Origin: Streptococcus suis
GTDB lineage: Bacteria > Bacillota > Bacilli > Lactobacillales > Streptococcaceae
NCBI GenBank assembly: GCA_022354845.1
Contig: CP031970.1
Span: 992,001-1,056,000 of the forward strand
Direction: 5' to 3'
DNA: 64,000 nt
Below are positions 43,232-53,464 of this stretch, piece by piece. How positions within the stretch are numbered: the first letter of the stretch is position 1; every line of letters starts with the position of its first letter. The notes beneath the pieces are model-generated. The model did no database searches. It was not told the DNA's origin and saw nothing but the letters and a program-made list of their open reading frames with translations. The position numbers were made by a program, and so were the translations under genes.

Positions 43232-43885
43232 TTATTGGAGCCAATTAATTCCCGTACTTCCATGAGATGCTAAAAAAGCATTTGCTTGGGAGAAGGGTTT
43301 GCTTCCAAAGAAACCTCGATAAGCTGAAAGTGGGCTAGGATGAGCGGATTCAACAATCAGATGTTTAGGATTGGTTATCAGCACTTTTTTCTTGCGAGCA
43401 TAGGCACCCCATAGAATGTAGACGACAGGCTGGTCTAAGCTATTGACCACCTTAATAACAGCATCCGTAAAAGGCTCCCAGATTTGCCCCGCATGCCCAT
43501 TTGCCTGACCTGCTGGAACAGTTAAACAAGCATTGAGCAAAAGCACACCTTGTTCCGCCCATGCTGTCAAATCATGGTCTTCCTTGACTCCAATATCATC
43601 CTTCAATTCTTTTAAGATGTTTTGAAGAGATGGCGGAGCTGCCACCGAGTTCGGAACTGAAAACGATAAGCCCTGTGCCTGAGCAGGTCCGTGATAGGGG
43701 TCTTGACCTAATATAACTACCTTGACATTTTTCAATTCTGTTGCCTGAATAGCAGCAAATACCTTATCTCGAGGCGGATAGATGGTACCACTGGCATAAA
43801 CTTGATCTAAGAATTGATTGATTTTGTTAAAATAATGATCTGCCAACTGTGCCTTTATCGGTTCGTGCCAAGCCGAATGTTCCAT
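43232..43885 (-). CDS. ung: Uracil-DNA glycosylase
   Basis: 217 residues. Removes uracil from DNA. The catalytic Asp62 is in [18 protein letters not shown]; the second motif [17 protein letters not shown] (His about 186) is complete. RBS AGGAGTG. Located just upstream of pyrC, a conserved streptococcal arrangement linking uracil metabolism with uracil repair. Confidence 0.97.
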   Translation of the reverse strand: MEHSAWHEPIKAQLADHYFNKINQFLDQVYASGTIYPPRDKVFAAIQATELKNVKVVILGQDPYHGPAQAQGLSFSVPNSVAAPPSLQNILKELKDDIGVKEDHDLTAWAEQGVLLLNACLTVPAGQANGHAGQIWEPFTDAVIKVVNSLDQPVVYILWGAYARKKKVLITNPKHLIVESAHPSPLSAYRGFFGSKPFSQANAFLASHGSTGINWLQ

Positions 43886-43894
43886 ACATCACTC

Positions 43895-44821
43895 CTAGTT
43901 TGAACTTCTCTCTTTAACAATGTAAATCGGACGTTTCTTCGTTTCCAAGAAAATTTTTGCCAAATATTTACCGAGTATACCAATAGTCATCAACTGCAGG
44001 CCACCTAAAAATAAGATAATGCAGATAGTCGATGGCCAGCCAATTGTCGGATCACCGAATACCAAGGTTTTGATGACTACAAAAACCATTAAAACCAGTG
44101 ACAACAAGAATGTAAAGAATCCTGTGTAGGATGCTATATTTAAAGGTGTATCCGAAAAGTTGATAATTCCTTCAATGGAGTAAGACAGTAACTTCCATAA
44201 AGACCAACTAGTTTCACCAGCAACACGCTCAACATTTTTATAGGGCAGGTATTCTGTATTAAAACCTACCCAAGAAAATAAGCCTTTGGAAAAACGGTTA
44301 TATTCAGAAACAGAAAGAATGGCTTCAACCATATGACGCCGCATGAGACGGAAATCACGTGCACCGTCAACGACCTCCACCTGGCTGATTTTATTCATCA
44401 ATTTGTAGAATAATGTTGCAAAAAAACTACGAATCAGTGGCTCACCGTCACGACTGACACGACGAGTTCCCACACAATCCAAGTCTGAATTATCGTCAAG
44501 CATTTGCTTCATTTCCATCAACATTTCAGGTGGGTCTTGTAAGTCAGCATCCATGACTGTTACTAAATGACCATTGGCTACCTCGAGACCCGCAAAAAGG
44601 GCAGCTTCTTTGCCGAAATTACGAGAAAATGAAAGATAACTCACAGACCGATCTTGCACAGACAATGAACGTAAAATGGATAAAGTACTATCTTTAGAAC
44701 CATCATTGACAAAAATATATTCAAACTCCTCATTCATTTTTATTCGAACCTTTTCCATCGCCTGATAAAAATAATGAATCGTTTCTTCCTCATTAAAGCA
44801 CGGTACAATAACTGAAATCAT
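43895..44821 (-). CDS. Glycosyltransferase family 2, GtrB/DPM1-like, membrane-bound
   Basis: 308 residues. N-terminal GT2 domain (about 1-225): VPCFNEEETI, FVNDGSKDST, VMDADLQDPPE (DxD-type metal motif). Two C-terminal membrane helices (about 232-255 and 268-290). Such enzymes transfer glucose or another sugar to undecaprenyl phosphate at the inner face of the membrane, for later addition to surface polysaccharides or teichoic acid. Only 9 bases from ung; possibly the same operon. The acceptor is unknown. Confidence 0.9.
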   Translation of the reverse strand: MISVIVPCFNEEETIHYFYQAMEKVRIKMNEEFEYIFVNDGSKDSTLSILRSLSVQDRSVSYLSFSRNFGKEAALFAGLEVANGHLVTVMDADLQDPPEMLMEMKQMLDDNSDLDCVGTRRVSRDGEPLIRSFFATLFYKLMNKISQVEVVDGARDFRLMRRHMVEAILSVSEYNRFSKGLFSWVGFNTEYLPYKNVERVAGETSWSLWKLLSYSIEGIINFSDTPLNIASYTGFFTFLLSLVLMVFVVIKTLVFGDPTIGWPSTICIILFLGGLQLMTIGILGKYLAKIFLETKKRPIYIVKERSSN

Positions 44822-44926
44822 TTCAACTCCCTCAAAGAATCTTTCTGTATATCTTCACTATTCTTAGAAGTCCATTATACCACTTTGCAAGTTGAGTTCC
44901 CAAAAAACAGTCAATTCCTTAACATC

Positions 44927-45559
44927 TTACTTTTCTTGCCAAGTTTCTTGATCTTGACGAAACTTTTTAAGTAAATCTAAACCATCCGCACTAATGTAAC
45001 CTTGTACTTTTGCAACCTTGATTAACTCTGAATAATTGCTGAGTGTCACCAATTTCACGCCAGCATTGTCAAAATTTCGTTCTGCCTTTGGCAACTCATA
45101 TGAGAAAATAGCTACCACACCAATCACTTCAGCACCTTCACGCTCAGCTGCTGCTACGGCATCTAGTACAGATCCTCCAGTAGAAATCAGGTCTTCAACA
45201 ACCACCATTTTTTGTCCCTTGATGATGCGACCTTCTAATTGATTACCTGCACCATGATCTTTTGGTTTGCTTCGAATATAGGCAAATGGTAAATTCATCC
45301 GATCTGCAATGATGGCACCATGTGGGATACCGGCTGTGGCAGTGCCGGCAATCACCTCAACCTCAGGAAATTCCTCTTCAATTCGTTGAACAAAGCCATC
45401 TTCAATCAGATTTCGAGTTTCAGGATAAGATAGTGTAATACGATTATCTGTATAGATAGGGGATTTGATACCTGATGCCCATGTAAACGGCTTTTCAGGA
45501 CGCAGATGAACTGCCTTAATATCCAATAAGTGTGATGCGATTTCTGTTGCTAATGTCAT
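44927..45559 (-). CDS. pyrE: Orotate phosphoribosyltransferase
   Basis: 210 residues. Converts orotate and PRPP to OMP. PRPP-binding motif [16 protein letters not shown] (about 120-135), the flexible catalytic loop with [10 protein letters not shown], and the substrate region [29 protein letters not shown]. Follows a small gene and pyrF on the same strand. Confidence 0.97.
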   Translation of the reverse strand: MTLATEIASHLLDIKAVHLRPEKPFTWASGIKSPIYTDNRITLSYPETRNLIEDGFVQRIEEEFPEVEVIAGTATAGIPHGAIIADRMNLPFAYIRSKPKDHGAGNQLEGRIIKGQKMVVVEDLISTGGSVLDAVAAAEREGAEVIGVVAIFSYELPKAERNFDNAGVKLVTLSNYSELIKVAKVQGYISADGLDLLKKFRQDQETWQEK

Positions 45560-45572
45560 AATAGACCTCCTT

Positions 45573-45770
45573 TTAAATGCGTGCCTTATCTACATGACCA
45601 TCCCGCCGAATAGCCTTGTATCTACCTAAAAATGCTGGTTCTATTCGTGAACCCTTGTCACCTTTATAGCCATTTAACACTACGTTTGGTGAAAAATGCT
45701 CAACTTTACCATCATCAAAACGGTACTTAGAATCATCAAAAAATAAATCCTTTGACATAATCTTTCCCAT
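45573..45770 (-). CDS. 65-aa conserved-looking small protein between pyrF and pyrE
   Basis: ATG at 45770 with ribosome site GAGGAG at 6 bases; a second ATG at 45758 (MSKDLFF) is possible. The sequence is polar and basic toward the end ([20 protein letters not shown], then [11 protein letters not shown]). No transmembrane segment, no recognised domain. It is 13 bases from pyrE and 62 from pyrF, so it is most likely cotranscribed in the pyrimidine operon. Confidence 0.65.
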   Translation of the reverse strand: MGKIMSKDLFFDDSKYRFDDGKVEHFSPNVVLNGYKGDKGSRIEPAFLGRYKAIRRDGHVDKARI

Positions 45771-45832
45771 ATCTTCTCCTCGAGCCTTAAATCAATCCAT
45801 TTATAAAAGAAAGACCCATTACCTCATTTGAA

Positions 45833-46528
45833 TCATCCACGACTCCATTCTTCTTTGATTGCCAAATAGGATTCATAAGGATCTTCTGATTTTGTAATCG
45901 GGCGACCTACTACGATGTAATCACTACCGATTCGAGCAGCATCTGCTGGTGTCATGACTCGTTTTTGATCACCGATTTCTCCACCACTTGGCCGAATTCC
46001 AGGTGTCAGACAAACAAATTCGGGATTTGTAGCTTCTTTTATGAAATTAACTTCATGAGCGGAACAGACAACCCCGTCTAAACCTGCTTCTTGAGCCTTT
46101 TGAGCATAATGCACTACTGCATCCTGTAAGCTGGTTTGAATATTCTGGTCCTTTCTCATCTGCTCTTCAGAAGTTGAGGTCAACTGAGTAACAGCGATTA
46201 AAATCGCATCCTCCCCTAATCCTCTACGAGCTGCCTGCATCATCTCCACACCACCAGCAGCGTGAACATTTGTCATATCCACACCGAGTTTTGCCAATAC
46301 TCGCATCGCAGACTCAACGGTATTGGGAATATCATGAAGTTTCAAGTCTAAGAAAATACTGTGACCGCAGTCTTTCAAATAGTGAATGATATCAGGGCCT
46401 TCCGCATAGTATAGTTCCATTCCTACCTTTACAAATAGTTTTTCTTGGCTCGGAAACTGTTCTAGGAATGTTTGCACTTCTGTTCTGCTTGCAAAATCTA
46501 GGGCAATAATTGGTCGATTCTCTCTCAT
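45833..46528 (-). CDS. pyrF: Orotidine 5'-phosphate decarboxylase
   Basis: 231 residues. Final step to UMP. Active-site Asp-Lys-Asp cluster in [13 protein letters not shown] (about 58-70), phosphate-binding TPGIRPSG (about 178-185) and VVGRPIT near the end. Preceded by a PyrR-type attenuator. RBS AAAGGATTTT. Confidence 0.97.
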   Translation of the reverse strand: MRENRPIIALDFASRTEVQTFLEQFPSQEKLFVKVGMELYYAEGPDIIHYLKDCGHSIFLDLKLHDIPNTVESAMRVLAKLGVDMTNVHAAGGVEMMQAARRGLGEDAILIAVTQLTSTSEEQMRKDQNIQTSLQDAVVHYAQKAQEAGLDGVVCSAHEVNFIKEATNPEFVCLTPGIRPSGGEIGDQKRVMTPADAARIGSDYIVVGRPITKSEDPYESYLAIKEEWSRG

Positions 46529-46545
46529 AAAATCCTTTCAAATAT

Positions 46546-47646
<1,101 letters not shown>

Positions 47647-48420
47647 CTATAAAACCAGACTTCCAGTCTCAAACACTGGACCTTCTTTGCAGACGCGCTT
47701 GTTCTCGTGCTCTTGTCCTCCCTTTGGTTTGACAACACAGGCATAGCAAGCGCCCATCCCACAAGCCATGCGAGCTTCAAGCGAGAGGTAGGCATGTGGA
47801 TGATCTTGGAACCGTTGGTCAACATACTTCATCATACCAGGCGCTCCACAGGAATAGATGGCAGAAAAATCATTTGTCAGCTGCTCCACTACAGTTGCCA
47901 CAGAACCTTTAATTCCATAGGAACCATCATCTGTTGTGACATGAACAGAGCCATACTGCGCCAACTCCTCCTCCAAAATCACAGCTTCTTTAGTGGCAAA
48001 GCCAATGACTGACGTGACCTTAGCACCACGCTTCGCAGCTTGTTTTGCTACCTCCACCAGAGGAGGAACACCGATGCCACCACCAATAATAAGTATCGGA
48101 TCACCGTCTTTGAGAAAATCAATCTCAAAACCATTTCCGAGTGGCCCCATGACATCCAAATAATCCCCTGCAACCATGTTTGAGAAAACATCTGTCCCAA
48201 GACCCTCCACACGGTAAATAATCCGACATTGGGACCTACCATAATCAATTTCAGAAATGGAAATCGGTCTCCGCAAGAGCATTGCATCATTTGGAACCCG
48301 AATATGGATAAATTGTCCAATCCTCATTTCGGAAACCATCTCTCCTTGCAAAATCATTGAAAAAATTCGTGGTGCAAGTTGAACTTGTTCAACAAGTAAC
48401 ATTTGTTCTTTTAAAATCAT
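47647..48420 (-). CDS. pyrK: Dihydroorotate dehydrogenase electron transfer subunit PyrK
   Basis: 257 residues. FAD/NAD-binding ferredoxin-reductase-like subunit passing electrons from the class 1B PyrD to NAD. FAD motif RRPISISEID, NAD motif IIGGGIGVPPLVEVA, and the 2Fe-2S cluster cysteines at the C-terminus (CGMGACYACVVK, then CKEG). First gene of the pyrK-pyrD unit behind a PyrR attenuator. Confidence 0.95.
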   Translation of the reverse strand: MILKEQMLLVEQVQLAPRIFSMILQGEMVSEMRIGQFIHIRVPNDAMLLRRPISISEIDYGRSQCRIIYRVEGLGTDVFSNMVAGDYLDVMGPLGNGFEIDFLKDGDPILIIGGGIGVPPLVEVAKQAAKRGAKVTSVIGFATKEAVILEEELAQYGSVHVTTDDGSYGIKGSVATVVEQLTNDFSAIYSCGAPGMMKYVDQRFQDHPHAYLSLEARMACGMGACYACVVKPKGGQEHENKRVCKEGPVFETGSLVL

Positions 48421-48466
48421 TTTTCCCCTATTCTATAATTCTCAGAATACAAGAAAGTCGGTGCAG

Positions 48467-48608
48467 AGAAAAAACCTTGCTGGCTAGCAAGGTTACACGA
48501 AAAGAAGACAGAATCTGTCCTTTTTATCACGTTCCCTTCTTCGCCTCTCTGGACTCAGTTAAAGGTTATTATTTTCAGCATTATACATTTTTTCATATCA
48601 TTTGTCAA
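48467..48608 (-). promoter_or_regulatory. PyrR-type RNA attenuator and promoter of pyrK-pyrD
   Basis: Minus strand: TTGACA (48603-48608), 17 bases, TATAAT (48580-48585). Then GAGTCCAGAGAGGCGAAGAA (about 48535-48555), a PyrR-binding loop variant, and the terminator AACCTTGCT-AGCC-AGCAAGGTT followed by TTTT (48469-48495). A second, independent attenuator from the one before pyrF. Confidence 0.88.
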
Positions 48609-48629
48609 TTTTCATGTTAAAATAGAACT

Positions 48630-49541
48630 ATGAGAATTCAACAATTATTTTACATTATCAAAATCGCTGAAACAGGCAGTATGAATGAAGCTGCCAAACA
48701 ATTATTTATCACACAACCAAGTCTTTCAAACGCTGTGCGAGATCTTGAAAAAGAAATGAATATCAAAATATTCTATCGAAACCCCAAAGGAATTACCTTA
48801 ACAAAGGACGGGATGGAATTTCTTTCTTACGCACGGCAGATTGTTGAACAGACTGAATTATTGGAAGACCGCTATAAAAATCCGAATGCCAAACGACAAT
48901 TATTCAGTGTGTCTTCCCAGCACTATGCTTTTGTCGTAAATGCTTTCGTTTCCTTGTTAAAGGAAACAGAGATGGAAGACTATGAACTATTCTTAAGGGA
49001 AACGCGGACTTGGGAAATTATTGATGACGTGAAGAATTTCCGTTCTGAGATAGGTGTACTTTTTTTGAATAGCTATAATCGTGAGGTTCTTCTCAAATTA
49101 CTAGATGATTATCGCTTGTCTCATACGTATCTTTTTACAGCAAGTCCTCATATTTTTATTAGTAAAACCAATCCCCTTGCCTCTAAGAAATCAATCAAAC
49201 TGTCTGACTTAGTTGATTTCCCTTATCTCAGCTACGAACAAGGGATTCATAACTCCTTCTACTTCTCAGAAGAAATTTTATCTCAAGAACACCATAAAAA
49301 GTCAATCGTTGTCTCTGACCGTGCAACTCTTTTTAATTTGTTAATTGGACTTGATGGCTACACTATTGCAACAGGTATTCTTAACTCCAATTTGAACGGA
49401 GATAATATCGTTTCAATCCCTCTAGAATATGATGATGAAATTGAATTGGTCTATATCAAGCATGAAAAGGCAGTTCTTTCTGATATGGGTGAAAAATTTA
49501 TAGAGTTTCTTCTTGAGGAAGTAAAATTCGATAAAATTTAA
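48630..49541 (+). CDS. cpsY: LysR-family regulator, CpsY/MtaR type
   Basis: 303 residues. N-terminal helix-turn-helix (about 1-60: AKQLFITQPSLSNAVRDLEK), then the effector-binding domain. The sequence (MNEAAKQLFITQPSLSNAVR, FLRETRTWEIIDDVKNFRSE, SFYFSEEILSQEHHKKSIVV) matches streptococcal CpsY/MtaR proteins, which control methionine uptake and resistance to host killing. The ATG has no ribosome site; a TGtTAAAAT extended -10 box (48615-48623) puts the transcription start at about 48630, so the mRNA may be leaderless. Divergent from pyrK. Confidence 0.85.
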   Translation: MRIQQLFYIIKIAETGSMNEAAKQLFITQPSLSNAVRDLEKEMNIKIFYRNPKGITLTKDGMEFLSYARQIVEQTELLEDRYKNPNAKRQLFSVSSQHYAFVVNAFVSLLKETEMEDYELFLRETRTWEIIDDVKNFRSEIGVLFLNSYNREVLLKLLDDYRLSHTYLFTASPHIFISKTNPLASKKSIKLSDLVDFPYLSYEQGIHNSFYFSEEILSQEHHKKSIVVSDRATLFNLLIGLDGYTIATGILNSNLNGDNIVSIPLEYDDEIELVYIKHEKAVLSDMGEKFIEFLLEEVKFDKI

Positions 49542-49576
49542 ATTTTTATGCCTATGAATTTAATATAATATATTTG

Positions 49577-49659
49577 TGAAAGTGTTTCGTAAAATAATTG
49601 AAAATTTTTCATTTTACAGCAGGGAAACGCTTTCATTTTTTTTCATTCTGTGCTATAAT
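49577..49659 (+). promoter_or_regulatory. glg promoter with two CcpA (cre) sites
   Basis: cre-like TGAAAGTGTTTCGT at 49577-49590 and, inverted, TGAAAGCGTTTCCC at 49622-49635 (read on the minus strand). TTTCAT (49631-49636), 17 bases, TATAAT (49654-49659) is the promoter; the second cre overlaps the -35. Between them GTAAAAT and ATTTTAC (49589-49617) form an inverted repeat. Carbon catabolite repression of glycogen synthesis is likely (inference). Confidence 0.8.
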
Positions 49660-49688
49660 ACATGTATCAAATACAAAGGAGTGGTTAG

Positions 49689-50816
49689 ATGGCTCAAAAT
49701 AAAATGTTAGCTATGATCCTTGCTGGTGGACGGGGAACCCGTCTAGAAGGGTTGACTAAAAAAGTCGCTAAACCAGCAGTCGCATTTGGGGGAAAATATC
49801 GTATCATTGATTTTCCACTTAGTAACTGTGCCAACTCAGGTATTGATATTGTTGGTGTTTTAACCCAGTATGAGCCTGTTCTCCTAAATTCATATGTTGC
49901 TCAATCACAACGTTGGGGACTTGATGTACAAGGATCTGGTGTCTTTGTATTGCCACCGAGTGAAAAAATCGAAGGTTTTGGATTATATAAAGGAACAGCT
50001 GATGCGATTACGCAAAACATTGACTTTATTGATCTCCATGATCCTGAGTATGTACTTATTCTATCTGGTGACCATATCTACAAGATGAACTATGATAAAC
50101 TCCTTGATACGCATATTCATAAGAAAGCGGATGCTACTATCGCCGTTATTGAAGTCCCAATCAAAGAGGCTTCGCGTTTTGGTATCATGAATACCGACGA
50201 AGAATACCGCATCCAAGAATTTGAAGAGAAACCAGAGAATCCAAAGAGCAACCTGGCTTCGATGGGGATTTACATTTTCACCTGGAAAACCCTTAAAAAA
50301 TATCTACAAGAAGATGATAAATTAGAAACTTCTACACACGACTTTGGTCACGATATTATTCCAAAATATCTTTCAGATGGCCGTACTCTTATTGCCCATC
50401 CATTCCAAGGTTATTGGAAAGATGTGGGTACAGTGAATAGCCTATGGGAGTCAAATATGGACTTAATTGACCATTCTGGTGATTTAGATTTGTCCGACAG
50501 AACTTGGAGAATTTACTCTGAAGACAAAGGTTCGCCTGCCCAAGTTATTAGTGCTTCTGCAACTGTTAAATCTGCCTATATTGATAAAGGGGCCGTTATT
50601 GATGGTTATGTTGAACATTCCGTTATTTCAAACGATGTTCAGGTAAATAAGGATGCGGTTGTTAAAAACTCTGTTCTGTTACCGGGATCAGTGATTGGTG
50701 AAGGCACTGAGCTTGACTATGTCATTGTTGCTGAGGATGTGAAAATTGCTGATAATGTAAAACTTTCAGGAACTCTTGATAAAATTCTTTTGGTTGACAA
50801 AAATGTAAGTAAGTAA
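49689..50816 (+). CDS. glgC: Glucose-1-phosphate adenylyltransferase, catalytic subunit
   Basis: 375 residues. Makes ADP-glucose from glucose-1-phosphate and ATP. Nucleotide-binding signature [20 protein letters not shown] (about 11-30), ADP-glucose site [10 protein letters not shown] and catalytic [17 protein letters not shown], then left-handed beta-helix hexapeptides to the end. RBS AAAGGAG. First gene of glgCDAB. Confidence 0.97.
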   Translation: MAQNKMLAMILAGGRGTRLEGLTKKVAKPAVAFGGKYRIIDFPLSNCANSGIDIVGVLTQYEPVLLNSYVAQSQRWGLDVQGSGVFVLPPSEKIEGFGLYKGTADAITQNIDFIDLHDPEYVLILSGDHIYKMNYDKLLDTHIHKKADATIAVIEVPIKEASRFGIMNTDEEYRIQEFEEKPENPKSNLASMGIYIFTWKTLKKYLQEDDKLETSTHDFGHDIIPKYLSDGRTLIAHPFQGYWKDVGTVNSLWESNMDLIDHSGDLDLSDRTWRIYSEDKGSPAQVISASATVKSAYIDKGAVIDGYVEHSVISNDVQVNKDAVVKNSVLLPGSVIGEGTELDYVIVAEDVKIADNVKLSGTLDKILLVDKNVSK

Positions 50817-50828
50817 GAAAGGAATGCT

Positions 50829-51944
50829 ATGCTAAGAAATACACTCGGAATTGTAAATATTGAAGGAAACAATGTGCATTTTGGTGACGTTATGAGTCAC
50901 CGTGGTGTTCAAGCTTTTAGCTTCCTAGGTCGCTACCGTCTAATCGACTTTGTACTATCAAATATGTCTAACTCAGGCATTACTGAATTTCAAGTTTATA
51001 TGCCTGCAAGAATGCGTTCTACCATTCAGCACGTTGGTACCGGTAAACACTACAACATCAACAGTAAACGTGGCTCATTACGCTTGCTTAACAGTGTGAT
51101 AGATCCAAACTCAGTTTATCAGCATGATGTTAACGCATTTTCTGAAAATATCCATTATATCGAAAGCTCTACGAAGGAATATGTCTTAATCGCTCCTTCT
51201 TACTTTATCTATAGTCAAGATTTTTCAAAAGTATTGGAGGAACATATCGCAAACGAAGCTGACATCACCGTACTCTATAAAAACGTTTCAGATGCGAAGG
51301 AAAATTTCATCGGCTGTCAAACGTTGAAATTCGGTGATGACCGTCGAGTGATTGCATTTGAAGAAAATCATGGCAAATACAAGAATCGCCCGGTTTCATT
51401 AGAAGCTTACTTCATGAAACGTACGACCTTTATCGAATTGATTCAACGTGCGAATAAGGTTTCTTCTTTATACTGGCTTAAAGATATTCTAAGAGATGTT
51501 GTGGACCAATACAAAATCATGGGATATGCTCATCGAGATTTTGTTGCTTGTATCAACAGCGTGGAAGCCTATTTTACAACTCAGCTGGAGTTGCTTCAAC
51601 GGGATACCCGTAAATTGCTCTTCAAACATGACTGGCCTATCCATACACAGACGAGTGACTCCTCTCCTACCTTGTATGGTCCATTAGCTGAAGTAAAAGG
51701 CTGTATTGTTGCAAATGGAGCGAATATCAATGGTCAAGTAGAAAATTCTGTCATTGACCGTGATGTTGTCATTGAAGAGGGTGTTGTGATAAAGAACTCA
51801 ATCATTCTCAATGGTGTGACCATTAAGACCGGCGCAAATATTGAAAATGCCATTGTTGATAAAGCCACTAAAATTATCCACCCAATTGACATCAAAGGAA
51901 GTCAAACTTCCCCTTCGTACCTGAAACCTCATCAAATCATTTAG
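50829..51944 (+). CDS. glgD: GlgD, regulatory subunit of ADP-glucose pyrophosphorylase
   Basis: 371 residues, paralogue of GlgC. The N-terminus lacks the GGxGTRL catalytic signature (it reads LRNTLGIVNIEGNNVHFGD), as expected for GlgD, which forms a heterotetramer with GlgC and sets its regulation. C-terminal beta-helix (about 290-365). Gap to glgC 12 bases, to glgA 8 bases. Confidence 0.96.
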   Translation: MLRNTLGIVNIEGNNVHFGDVMSHRGVQAFSFLGRYRLIDFVLSNMSNSGITEFQVYMPARMRSTIQHVGTGKHYNINSKRGSLRLLNSVIDPNSVYQHDVNAFSENIHYIESSTKEYVLIAPSYFIYSQDFSKVLEEHIANEADITVLYKNVSDAKENFIGCQTLKFGDDRRVIAFEENHGKYKNRPVSLEAYFMKRTTFIELIQRANKVSSLYWLKDILRDVVDQYKIMGYAHRDFVACINSVEAYFTTQLELLQRDTRKLLFKHDWPIHTQTSDSSPTLYGPLAEVKGCIVANGANINGQVENSVIDRDVVIEEGVVIKNSIILNGVTIKTGANIENAIVDKATKIIHPIDIKGSQTSPSYLKPHQII

Positions 51945-51952
51945 GAGTTGAT

Positions 51953-53398
51953 ATGACTAAAAAATCTGTTCTCTTTGTTGCATCTGAGGGACTTCCATTC
52001 ATCAAGACTGGTGGCTTAGCTGATGTTATCGGTTCACTTCCTAAAGAACTTGTTAAGCAAGGTCTGGATGTAAGGGTTGTCCTTCCTCTTTATAAAAAGA
52101 TTGCAATACACAATCATTCTGACTTTGACTTTGTATCAAGCTTTGATGTGCGAGCAGGCGACATTCAATCCATGGCTAATGTTTATCGTCAGATCGTAGA
52201 TGGTGTGACTTTCTACTTCATTGAGCATCGTGATTTCTTTGAACGGGATGAATTATATGGATATGATGATGACGCTATGCGATTTGGTTATTTCCAACAT
52301 GCCACTTGTCGCCTCTTAGAAGCCCTGAACTACTTCCCAGATGTCATGCACACACATGATTGGCACACAGCTACACTTCCTTTCCTATGCCGTACATTCT
52401 ATAGCTACCGCGAAGAATTCCTTAGCATCAAACATGTCTTTACCATTCATAATTTAGCCTTCCAAGGTATTTTTCATAAGCAGGCACTGTGGTCTGCACT
52501 TGGCATGGACTACAGCTACTACTTGGATGGTATTGCACGTTTTCATGATGAATGCATCAGTTTCATGAAATTAGGAATTTTATATGCTGATAAAGTGACT
52601 ACTGTCTCAGAAACCTACGCGCGTGAAATTCTGACGGAAGAATTTGGTGAAAATATGCAACACGTTTTGGAGTTGCGTAAACATGATCTTGTCGGTATTG
52701 TCAATGGTATAGACTATGACAGTTGGGATAGCCAAACAGATCACTATTTAGCAAAAAATTACAGCTTGGAAAATATAGCTGAGAAAAAAGCAAACAAATT
52801 GGCATTACAAGCCCAATTTGCACTGCCACAAGATGAGAATGTCATTCTGGTAGGAATTGTATCACGTTTAACCTGGCAGAAAGGCTTCTATCTTTTGACA
52901 GAGGTACTCGGACATCTTCTACAAGCTCATGTTCAATTTGTGATATTAGGAAATGGTGAAACTGATATTGAAAATGCCTTTAATCATTTCAAACAGGCAT
53001 ATCCTGATAAATTCGCCTTCTATCGTGGGTACAATGAGCCACTCGCCCATCAAATATACGCAGCAAGTGACCTCTTCTTAATGCCATCTATGTTTGAACC
53101 ATGCGGTATTAGCCAACTGATTTCTATGCACTATGGAACACTCCCATTGGTTCGTGAAACAGGTGGTCTAGTTGATACCGTCACACCTTATAACATAGAA
53201 ACAAAAGAAGGTACTGGTTTTAGTTTTGGAGGACGTGATGCCTACAATATGCGTCAAGTCTACGATTTAGCCCTTCAAACTTACTATGACCGGCCAGAAG
53301 ATTGGTTTAGGATGGTTGACCAAGCGATGAAGCGAGACTTTAGCTGGACTGCTTCGGCTGAAAAATACATCTGGCTCTATCGTGAAATAAGTGGTTAG
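51953..53398 (+). CDS. glgA: Glycogen synthase (ADP-glucose, GT5)
   Basis: 481 residues. Extends alpha-1,4-glucan from ADP-glucose. ADP-binding KTGGLADVIGSLPKEL (about 20-35, the KTGGL motif), catalytic THDWHTATLPF, SRLTWQKGF and the retaining-GT EPCGISQL motif (about 383-390). GT-B fold. Followed by a hairpin GGAGTG-N12-CACTCC (53420-53443) before glgB, which may partly terminate or process the mRNA. Confidence 0.97.
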   Translation: MTKKSVLFVASEGLPFIKTGGLADVIGSLPKELVKQGLDVRVVLPLYKKIAIHNHSDFDFVSSFDVRAGDIQSMANVYRQIVDGVTFYFIEHRDFFERDELYGYDDDAMRFGYFQHATCRLLEALNYFPDVMHTHDWHTATLPFLCRTFYSYREEFLSIKHVFTIHNLAFQGIFHKQALWSALGMDYSYYLDGIARFHDECISFMKLGILYADKVTTVSETYAREILTEEFGENMQHVLELRKHDLVGIVNGIDYDSWDSQTDHYLAKNYSLENIAEKKANKLALQAQFALPQDENVILVGIVSRLTWQKGFYLLTEVLGHLLQAHVQFVILGNGETDIENAFNHFKQAYPDKFAFYRGYNEPLAHQIYAASDLFLMPSMFEPCGISQLISMHYGTLPLVRETGGLVDTVTPYNIETKEGTGFSFGGRDAYNMRQVYDLALQTYYDRPEDWFRMVDQAMKRDFSWTASAEKYIWLYREISG

Positions 53399-53464
53399 AA
53401 TACAAATAAAGATTGATTTGGAGTGAGACCTCCCGTCCACTCCTTTTGCACAATGGAGATTGCT

